Shown: positions 55,333 to 64,000 of the stretch, one piece after another
Layout of the letters: each line of letters begins with the position of its first letter
Position numbering within the stretch: the stretch's first letter is position 1
DNA from: Marsupella aquatica
Taxonomy: Eukaryota > Marchantiophyta
Assembly (NCBI GenBank): GCA_973895155.1
Contig: OZ316896.1
Coordinates: 18,662,001 to 18,726,000 of the forward strand
Reading direction: 5' to 3'
Length of the DNA: 64,000 bases
Translations under genes and position numbers: made by a program
Notes under the pieces: model-generated
What the model saw: the letters and a program-made list of their open reading frames with translations, nothing else
Told to the model about the DNA's origin: nothing
The model's database searches: none

Positions 55333-55604
55333 TGTTAACACTATGCACATGTAAACACCATACAAAGTAGTCGATACAACGAGTACATGGTTTACCTCAC
55401 GACTGAGACTACGTCCATAGGAAAGCAAGAGACCTTTACTTCTCTCTTGTTCCACTCCAACAATGAACTAAAGATCCATTAGGGGCTGGCATCAACCCTG
55501 GTTATATACAACATGCATCACTGCTAACCTTAGCTAAGTCCTAACCTGAGTTAGCCTAACTGCAATTAGCTCTAGAGTCACAAGACTAAGAGCAATACTC
55601 AATA
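55333..55604 (-). mobile_element. solo copia LTR inserted in reverse orientation
   Basis: The plus-strand text starts TGTTAACACTATGC and ends AATACTCAATA, with inner blocks ('gt.gtttacctc', 'actacgtccat.ggaa', 'agagacctttact') matching the reverse-oriented LTRs of this family. The flanks GTACT and GTACC are a near-perfect 5-bp duplication. RNase H homology breaks and resumes exactly here (GGGTAC...CCATGGATC). Confidence 0.85.
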
Positions 55605-56324
55605 GTACCATGGATCATGGTCTATTGTTTGATGCACATGCTGATAATGCTAGATCATTGATGGGCTATGTAGATGCTGACTATAGGGATCTGGACCGGA
55701 GGAGATCAATAATAGGGTATGTGTTCACACTTGGCGGTGGAGTTGGAGGTCTACTTTGCAAAAGTGTATTATTCAGTCTACTCCCGAGTCTACTATAGAA
55801 GTGAAGTATGTTGCAGTAACAAAAGCAGCAAAGGAAGCAATTTGGTCGGATAGACTGATCACTAAAATGGGATTGCCACAAGGGAATGTGAAGCTCCATT
55901 GTGATAGTCAGAGTGCGCTCCACCTTGCTGTGAACCAGGTGATGGATTGTAGAGTGAAGCACATTGACGTTAGGTACCATTTTATCAGATAGGCTGTGTC
56001 AGATAATATGTTTGAGCTAGTCAAGATTGACGGTAAACTCAACCCGGACTGACGCTTTTACTAAAGTGATTCCTTTGGAGAGTTTTTCTAGACACCTGAT
56101 GTGTTGCAGGTTTTGCAATTGCATCACAAGTAGGGTTACTTAACATTTGTGTAGATATTGATATATGCTATTCCTCATTCCTTGTATAGGCTACGGCTTA
56201 GTTCTGGTCTACTCTCGTTTAAAGAGAGAAAAATCGGTTTGGTTTCTCTTTCCAAAAATTCCCGATGAGTAATCAAATAGGTAGCAGTCTTTACCCTCCC
56301 CTAGACCAGAGTCAAAGGAGAGAT

Positions 56325-56678
56325 TGTTAGGATTTACTCTTAGTCTAGAGTTACGACTATATCGTAGTGAGGGCTAACCTTAGTCGCAGACTAGGTTAGG
56401 TTAGTCATGATGTGCACACACTATACCTAAGCGGTGTTTGCTTGGAGAGTAGGACTCAGTTCATTATAACGGAGCCAATTGAGATATAGGAAGAGCTTGT
56501 GTTGTGGATGCTTGGTATAGCCAGTCGGCCTAGAGTCTCGCCTAGAATGCAGTAAAGCTCTTGTGTGTTCTCGTGGACGTAGCCTCATGTGGAGGTGAAC
56601 CACGTATCTCCCGGTGTTGATACTTGTGCGTTTGATGGTTTGTGGGCTTGCCGTTGCGATTGTCGTCTATGCTCAACA
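56325..56678 (+). repeat. 3' LTR of the old copia element
   Basis: 354 bp with TGTTAGGATT and CTCAACA ends, preceded by the purine tract CAAAGGAGAGAT. It aligns with the young LTR in the R/U5 part (AGTAAAGCTCTTGTGTG, GTGGACGTAGCCTCA, GGTGAACCACGTATCTC) but lacks the 18-bp array, which explains most of the length difference. Confidence 0.92.
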
Positions 56679-57905
56679 GAGAGTGGTGTCTCCTTGGGGG
56701 CCAAGGGCAAGCCCAAGTCGTGAGCCGCGTCGGTCGTGACACTAAGGAGAAACGCCAAATAGAAACGACAATAACTTCTCAACGGGAAATCTGTTGGAGG
56801 ACTTCTTGGATACATTGGAAATCTCTTGAGGAGGACTATTTCCTACTGAGCTCAACTAGGTCTAGGGATGCCTTTGGGTCTCGAGGTTTGCGGGGGCTAT
56901 CTCGTTCGCTTGCTAAATCTTGCCGAAACAATAGCCAAACCGCGTTGAGTTTCCCATAGAAGCTTGCGTTTGGGAGGCAATGCAGAGTAGGCATGGGTGT
57001 TGAGGTCCAAGTGCATTTGGCTCCTAGACTCTCAGTTGGGTTGGAACCTTGGAGATGGTTGCTAGAGTCGGGGCCAAACTGGTCTTGGCAGTTGGAACAA
57101 GCTTAGAGAGCTAGCTATTTGGGTCATGAGCATGTCCTCAGGGCACGGCGATCAGCAAGTGACTGATAGAAAATGGGAAATCATGGGCAACACCCGATAG
57201 AGGGGCTGTTCTAAACAAACAATGGGTGTTGGCTTTGGCTTTGGCTTCTGACAAGACCAAGCTGACCCGAGAGGTTCTATTTGCTAACCTACTTACCAGC
57301 ATCTGTTGAGCTTGAGTCGAGACACTAGTCTTGGAGTTCCTAGATCCTGATGGGTTACTTACCTAGGTGTTTGGTTGCTTGTGCAGACAGTGAGGACTGT
57401 TGAGCAACAGACTTGTTAAGGAGCAAGTGCGGCTTTGTATGGGAATGACCGTTGGTTGTGCTAGAGGTACCAAGTTGCTTGCTTAAGGAATTCTGTGTAG
57501 GCATTCAGGCACCAAGGACACTTACGCAAGAGTGTTGGGATTGGTGAGGGCACTGGGGGGCTAGGTCCACCACTATTTGGCACGCCATTGCCCATACCAT
57601 CCATCAATACAAGCAAAATCAATTCAATCAAATGCACTTTGCTCCTACAAATAGTTTGATAGCAAATTGCTCAGGAAGAGCATACATTTTGTGTCAAGCT
57701 TTCAAATTGTTTCTTGGGCATTTTGTGTCAAAGTTTCGACTGGTTCTTTGTGGAATTCACATCCCAATGGACTCTCAATTTGAACTGGAACATTGAAGTG
57801 TTGGTTGACATTTTTAGTGGGTAACCCATCGCATGCATCAAAAAGGACTTGCCACTTTAGGTGATAGCAAGGAACTTTACCTTGCACCATTGGGAGTGCT
57901 TTTAA
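56679..57905 (+). repeat. 1.87-kb repeat, unit C (left end missing)
   Basis: It matches unit A from about 39897 to its end ('gagtggtgtctcc' to 'ttgggagtgct'), including the ~400 bp that unit B lacks. Its first ~590 bp are absent where the old copia LTR abuts it. It passes directly into the right WDR26 block at 'tttaacag', as unit B does in the left copy. Confidence 0.85.
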
Positions 57906-58812
57906 CAGCAATTATTATTGGGAAAGAATCAGTATTAACACTAATTTTGGTGAAAGTGACCTTGAGTCCAAAGTAACAATAATTAGTCAGTTTTCCAAAA
58001 TAGTTTTTTTTTTCACTTTTGGTTAAAGTAATAGTAAAAACTGGTTCATCTTGAGTCCAAAGTAACACACTAGTTATTGCTAAGTTTTGGAAACTGTTTT
58101 TTCCTACTATTTTCCCATTCTTGAGACCAGAGTACCATTAATTTTATGCACTCGGAGTTTAGTGTTATAATAGAATTAGTGTGAGTAAAACAAATTCATG
58201 GGTGGAGCCAAAAAAATGTTTGCTATTGAACTAGCCAGAAAAAAACAGCTTTTAAAGGTTGGTAAGCACGACTAGCGAGTACAAACAGCTTTTCAAGGTT
58301 GAGAACCCAAGTTCCCACTCGGCATCCAGAAGGCTGGGATTACAAAGTCCGACAGGTCCTGTTGAGCTCCATTTTCCGACGGCGATCCACAACTCAGGTA
58401 GGGCTTACAAGAACGAGTGGTCTTGTCACATGAGAGGTCACGTCAAGCTCCGTTTTTCGACAGCATTCTAGCAGAAAGGAATCAATGGCTAAGAAGAGAC
58501 TGAAATCCTCAAACCAAACGAACAGAAAGAATTCAATGGCTAAAAGACTGAAATTGATGTCACCAGATCAAGCAGACATGATACGGCTTTTGGGTGAAGT
58601 CTTGGTGTCCAGAAAGGAGAAGTGAAATCCCAGTGTCCAAACAGGAGAAGTGAAATCTAGTGTCCAAAAAGGAGAAGAGTCAGTCAGTTCATTCTTGTAA
58701 AGCCAGCATCAGATGAGCCTGATGTGCGGTCTTGGAGCCAAAACATAGAATTTCAGTACAATTGAAGATGCGCGAATTAGAGCTATATTCATCCATCTAA
58801 TTTGAACCGAAT

Positions 58813-58910
58813 CTTGCTCCAGGAACACATTTCTAACGTAAACACCAAAAACAATTTCCCTGCCTCTGAGGATAACAAAATGTTCAGGTCGAAAGCATTC
58901 ATTTAGTGCC
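58813..58910 (+). repeat. dispersed repeat copy in right WDR26 flank
   Basis: This is the duplicated counterpart of 43573-43670 and is also similar to 31181-31271. Confidence 0.5.
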
Positions 58911-60022
58911 AGAGGAACAACTCCTCCCCCTCCCGCTCCCCACAAGGTCGGAGGATAACAAAACGGGTGTCCAATGCTCAAGAGCTTTATTCTGTCTGTC
59001 AAGGCACTTGCTTGATTGAGTAGAACATTTTAACAATTGTTTTTCAGAAAGAAGGCCCACCATGATTTCCACATACTGGAGATCTTCCTAAAATGGACTT
59101 GTCAAGCAGCAACAATTCTATCAATTGAACTTACGCGCTGCAAGTATAAGAAGCCTTCCATGTGGCGGTGAGCCTACATACTTCCAACTGATGCATCAAG
59201 CATGACTGTCGTACTTGCCTTTTGAGACCTCTGCCTATATTCCATGTCTGATTTCTGTTCCGCTCAACTGATGGGATCTGCTGAGTGTACACATCGACAA
59301 AGAAGCTTCTGGAGTGGTCTGGCTGAAGTGCGTGTCGTGATGGTATGGAGTCACCAAGATTTCGAAGCCTTATGGAACCCCAACAAGTAGAACCACGTCT
59401 GAAGGATGCAGAAACAGCCCGAGTCTCAGGAAAGGACAGTAACTTCAACGCCCAAGACCTCATCAACATGAGGAACGGTTTACCACACTTCTTGTGTTGC
59501 TCCTTCCATGATCATTGAAGCAGGGGTGATATACCTCCCATAAAGATGTATCTATTCCTGATCGGAAACGACCCCCTCAGATCAGAAAAACAACCGCGCT
59601 GCATCACAGTTGGTGCTCCCAACCCGAGGTGATAACCTACCAGACACTGTACTTGACAGCAGAGCGTACCATAGTGGAACTGTTTCCTGAATCTTTCCAC
59701 CCTCGGGTATGCATGAGGTCATCAGAGAGACAAATAAATGCATCCCTCTCCTTAAGTACTCGTGGCAACGTAGTGTGTCCAAAGACTGGCAATGGAAGAT
59801 GTTTTTGAGTGGCACGGAAATCCTAACTTCGGGCGAAGGCCACTTCCAAATACTCGTTCCAAAGAGCATGGATGAGAACCTTGACTTTGACAAAGTCTAC
59901 AACATATACACTGTTGAGCAGCTGAGCTTCTGCTCTTCTAAAAATCAATGATGAGGATTATATACACATGTCAGAAAAAATTATGGGACATGGATGGGCG
60001 ACCCAGTTGCTACACCATGATC

Positions 60023-63000
60023 TTAAAAGGGTCTCAGCTTCTCCATTAGCTCAGTTGTCCCACCGTTAACAAGGTGATCGAGTCCACCAACGTTGCCATT
60101 ACTAGTGGAGCTGGTGCCGTTACTTCTAGGAGAACTCTTGTTCAAACCCCATATTCGAATGGTATGATCATCACTAGCTGATGCAAACATGTAAGGATTC
60201 ACAGGATTCCAGCTTACACAATTCACTGTCCCTGAATGACCAGGCAAAACTTCTAGGAGCTCACCGTTACCTCTATGCCACAGATAAACCTGCAATATAC
60301 CACATATCACACTTAGATCAGTAATGTCAACATGATTCAATACCAACTTCTTAGAGGAGGACTTGTCAGTGTGGTATTAAGAACAGAGCGCAAGGATTGA
60401 ACTGTCATGCCGTCACATGTGTTCTCAGTGCAAGGGCTCAACTTGCTTCCTCCACCACCAGCTAAGAGAAAGGAATACACGGATATAACTAGTTTGAAGT
60501 AACTAGGGGAATTACATACATGTCAAGCACATTAACCAATATGACTACTTGTAAGACCCTAAACTTCATAGCTAACAATTGCACCACTGCCAGAAAAAGA
60601 AGTATTTGTCCAGAATACAACATTAAGAAAATAAGCAAGAACGAGAGACTAGAGGAACAAACCTGGGAATCTTCACTCCCACTGAGAATGAAAGCTTGAT
60701 CGGAGCCACCAAAGCATGAACGGATAACATAGCGCCCTTGTCGATGTCCCTTATACTTAAACGGTTTACTAGAGTTGTCGTCCTCAGTAATATCCCATAA
60801 GTGAATCTCTTGACTTACAAGGTTCACAAGGAGATACCTACCATCCCTTGACACTGACAGAGAAGTAATGGACTTCTCTTCTTCTATAACTCTATCTACC
60901 TTCAGCTCCAGGTTATAAATTCTGATGTCCTTATCTCCACAAATGCTAACCAGGTGGCTGCCATCCCTTGTGATGGCAATGTCGCTAATGCGTGGCATCC
61001 TTGATCCTTTCCATGCATCCAGCTCCTTGCCTTCCAGGTCCCAAATATAGATGCACTTGTCACTTCCTCCAGATACAAACCGCCTGCCATCAGGGAACCA
61101 GGCACATGAACTGAAGAAGCTGTTCCTCTTGTCAAAAGTGTGCTTGCACTCACCCGTTTGCAGATCCCAGAGCTTCACTACTTCCTCGTTTCCACAAGTG
61201 AGAAGCTTGGTGTCATCTGGGCTCCATGCCACAAATGAAACTGGCTTCAGATGTCCTTTGAGAATGTATTTCAACTTAATAAAGTCATCTCGCACGACCT
61301 GCTCAGAATTCAGATTCCTTTCAGTCTCTTTACTTTCTGTATTATGAAGTCGAGGCTAAATTGATGATGGAATGACGCGAACTCCAAAAGCATTCACTCG
61401 CTCTAACATCAATCATGTAACTTCAAGCACATGAAAGGATGAGCACCATAAGCTGCAACTCAAAAAACAACTCTTCTATAGCAAAGCATCAAAACGAACA
61501 GCAGAGTTCATGCATGTACCTCCCAAATAATCGCTGTACAGTCTTTGGAGGCAGATGCAAGATACTTCCCATCGTGAGAAAACTGAAGAAACCATACTTC
61601 ATTATCATGTTCCTCAAGAACCTGCATGTGTTCCAGAGTCCAACAATCGGAAGAAAGCGGGAACATATTAGAAAGTAGGTTATACGCAGCATCATTTCAT
61701 TACTTTCCGTTCGGTAGACGCCCCTTTAAACGAGGACATCTAAACATAACATATAGAGCACAACGAACGTAGAGGCGGGTATGAGAATAAGACACGATCA
61801 CAAACTCAGATCATTGCTGACCTTAACTCACATAACATTCACTTAAAACAAAACACTGATCTTCATAAGTGGATCCGTGTAATATCAGGAAAGAAGTCGA
61901 ATCAGAACACGCGCTTGTAAAGAACCTACACTGGATAAGCTAAGTAGAACAATCTGGTATAGACTAAAAGGGACCGAATTCTGCCCTGCTGGAAAATCGA
62001 GAGATTTGCTCCTGATTAAATACACCTAAAACAACAGAGGATGCAGACGTCAACATGCACAGATAATTGGCATACTTGCACATATAGCAAGGGTCCAAGC
62101 AATACCTTCTGCAAGATGAAGTAGAAAGTACCCAAAGAGCAACTTGCTTTGCTTATATCTTCACTATATCACTTCACTACAAGTGTATGCTGACCATCAA
62201 AATTTACAGCTCAATAGCGTTTGAAATGAGTCCCAAAAGTCCCGTGTGTACAGTGCCCAATTATCGCAATCCCTGCAACCGTAGTCAGTGTGCGTGCCAT
62301 GTGACGATACTAATAGATGTCCTTTTATCATCTGCAACCCTAAGGGTAATTTCCCAACTTACACGACCACAGATACAAAAGATCTGTGATTGGAAAGACT
62401 ACCTATCAGTAACATATGTGATATTACTGCATATTTCTTTATGAAACTCGCTACACCTTTTGTCTGTGTACACTTGATATTTACGTCCCCGGAGAAAAAC
62501 TTGAACTTATCTCTATATTATGTCTAACGTATTACAAAATCGGTCCTCTCCAAGCATAATCTCGTGACTAGTCCGAGACCTAATTGGCTGCAAAGTCTGG
62601 CACAAATCGATGATGACACTTACTTCAATTGAGCTACAAGGGTTCGCAGTCAGATCCCTTTCCAAAACGCAGATGTCGGGTATCCATTAAAAAAAATACA
62701 AAATTGAGAAGACGATTTGCATAGCGACCAAGCTACTCTCACTGGGTTCCACATGAGAAACCAGCTAGACCGGTTTGTCCTGGGAAAACGCTAACTGAAT
62801 AGCGCAGCTCCTTCAAAGAAACCGAGAACAGCATAATTGAGCAGAGATCAGCCATTAAGTGATATATTGCACTATCTGACCCGACTTCTTATCCGACTCT
62901 TAAGTCTCCTATGACGGACGTCAACTGCAAATTCCGCTGAGGAATTGCTCAGAGGTACTATGTGTTTAACCGAGTTAGGCAAGCTACGGTAGGGTAACAT

Positions 63001-63927
63001 GGACATGAAGAGCAAACAGCAAGCATCTGAGCAGTGAAGATTTTTCATAAACTCTTCTGTCAAGAAGCGTGTAAGATCCTGTCATAGAGACCAAGAAGAC
63101 AAGGACGATCCCAGATGCATTAAATTGACTATGGACTAAATTGTCGGAGCAATACCTCAACCTCTTCAAATCGCCGTCATCTGCACAGCGGGGACCATAG
63201 AAGCAACAGGCAAGAAGCGCGAGTGTCCGAGAGGTAGAAAAGAAGGACATACCTGCAAGGTCTTTGTTGGAATCTGATCCCGGCCACAACGATGATCAGT
63301 GTACAGACACAGAGCATTGTCGAGGGAATTGTGGAAGATGCACGCCTCCCTCTGCACAGTTAGTGCCTGGTCTACCAGATGCTCCAGTCTCTTCTCAGGA
63401 ATCATGACTGAAGGTGGCAGAAGCACTTGGAGTTCTTCTAAAAGCTTCAGCCGGGAGTCCAAACCAGCCCCTTTCCAGTCGGCCTTGTCAAGCAGCTCCT
63501 CCCTGGAAGGACATATCACCCAAGTCGCAAGCTCATGGACTCTCTGCGTGTTGATCTGTAGTGGAGATATCTCCGTTCGCAAGGTCTTCAGTGCTCCCAC
63601 AGTATCAGTCGCATCCAGCAATTCCAAGAATTTCTGCTGCAATACCAGAAATGAGGCTGACTTAATAGTGTCGGGGTCCAGCGGCCCCACCTTCTTCAGA
63701 GTGGCGACACTCTCGTCCCACTTACCGCTCAGGATTTCATTGCGAAACTGTGTAACAACAGGAGATTGAAGAGCAACTCCGGACTCTTCTTCCAGGACGC
63801 TAGCAGCCTTCTGATATCCAAGCGAGACCAGAGCCTGCGTTATAATTCTGACAAACTCCTTCTGTCTAATCTGCCCTTTGCTACCGAGTGTCTGTCCACC
63901 GTCCGACGAAGGCAAATCCCTGGCCAT
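60023..63927 (-). CDS. WDR26: WDR26-like protein, LisH/CTLH/WD40, right copy
   Basis: Four exons on the minus strand, 63927-63253, 61621-61520, 61298-60663 and 60289-60023, join in frame to about 559 residues. Intron 1 is about 1.6 kb. Residues about 24-52 ([20 protein letters not shown]) are a LisH motif, and about 55-115 ([26 protein letters not shown]) the CTLH motif. Residues from about 226 form a WD40 propeller, with [39 protein letters not shown] and [13 protein letters not shown]. This order and wording match plant WDR26, a scaffold subunit of the GID/CTLH ubiquitin ligase. I used ATG 63927 ([11 protein letters not shown]). The frame stays open to the window edge, so the protein may start further upstream. 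The WD40 exons are nearly identical in the left copy. Confidence 0.92.
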
Positions 63928-64000
63928 TGGGGCCAACCCCGACGCACGAACGGGAGATGCTTCTCCTGCCACGAACTTCGGAGAGCAGAGAGACAATTTA

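Larger units (their letters stand above)
52353..56140 (+). pseudogene. copia pol remnant
   Basis: Recognisable pieces run in the normal order. The protease region reads WILNCVCSFHIC (catalytic D changed to N). Then come integrase zinc-finger text (MSEKGLAILLKNGLI at 52809), the linker SDAYALTSKQNRTKLDP (53730), RT text including LYVDDMLIAAKDR (about 54880) and RNase H pieces (TIEVKYVAVTKAAKEAIW, KHIDVRYHFIR near 55960). Stops, small deletions and two inserts make it non-functional. It nonetheless shares the protease Cys of the young copy. Confidence 0.9.
49583..56678 (+). mobile_element. old, 5'-truncated copia element with nested insertions
   Basis: It is collinear with the young copia element, from the middle of its leader through gag, pol, the polypurine tract and a 3' LTR. 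It has no 5' LTR or primer-binding site. It carries many stops and frame changes and is interrupted by an LTR-like insert (50849-52203), a hAT-like MITE (53053-53283) and a solo LTR in reverse orientation (55333-55604). Without these inserts it would be about 5.2 kb. It ends directly against the third copy of the 1.87-kb repeat. Confidence 0.9.
57906..63983. repeat. segmental duplication, right copy
   Basis: It is the direct-orientation counterpart of 42661-48734. Indels of a few bases accumulate, so the offset grows from about 15243 to 15252. The last shared sequence is 'gaacttcggagag'; beyond it the two copies differ completely. The flank 57906-60022 shows no separate gene. Confidence 0.93.

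Overview
The window is nuclear DNA of a land plant. It has spliceosomal introns of about 0.1 to 1.9 kb with GT-AG ends, plant-type Ty1/copia and PIF/Harbinger elements, and plant versions of its host genes. I cannot name the species. The intron sizes and moderate divergence of the proteins from flowering-plant relatives would fit a bryophyte or another early-diverging lineage, but this is inference.

Layout. Positions 1-4000 hold no gene I can support: a decayed copia LTR (327-640), small duplications, a trinucleotide repeat and a pyrimidine-rich degenerate array (3537-3935). An apparently intronless F-box/LRR gene lies at 4910-6760 (+), between a ~60-bp degenerate repeat in its leader and a ~170-bp repeat after its stop. 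From 7260 to 18700 I see no convincing gene, only several small tandem, inverted and dispersed repeats. A purine-rich leader (about 18700-20707) precedes an 11-exon gene at 20708-29294 (+). It encodes an NT-C2 plus long coiled-coil protein of about 1771 residues, and every splice junction keeps the frame.

From 31 kb onward the window is a nested transposon landscape around a duplicated gene. A decayed PIF/Harbinger transposase (minus strand, 31340-32277) is broken by a 283-bp hAT-like MITE with an 8-bp target duplication and, next to it, by a complete young copia element (32604-39134, minus strand; LTRs of 439 bp differing at one base; target duplication ATTAT). Next come two head-to-tail copies of a ~1.87-kb non-coding repeat (39309-42660) and the first copy of a duplicated block that carries a WDR26-like LisH/CTLH/WD40 gene (minus strand). 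Then follow a GC-rich stretch, a foldback element, and an old 5'-truncated relative of the copia element (about 49583-56678, plus strand) that itself holds three insertions. Finally there is a third copy of the 1.87-kb repeat and the second copy of the WDR26 block, which runs to the window edge.

How the genes relate. The F-box/LRR and WDR26 proteins both belong to ubiquitin-ligase systems (SCF and GID/CTLH respectively), but nothing suggests they are co-regulated. The two WDR26 blocks are about 15.25 kb apart in direct orientation. The right copy has an open frame for about 559 residues. The left copy has several small indels in exon 1 that shift the frame over the LisH region and then restore it, so it is probably a pseudogene or makes a shortened protein. 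I found no clearly new molecular system. The features most worth checking are the gag/pol in-frame stop shared by both copia copies, the ACGT-containing 18-bp array in the young LTR, the paired hAT-like MITEs, and the WDR26 duplication with its self-compensating indels.
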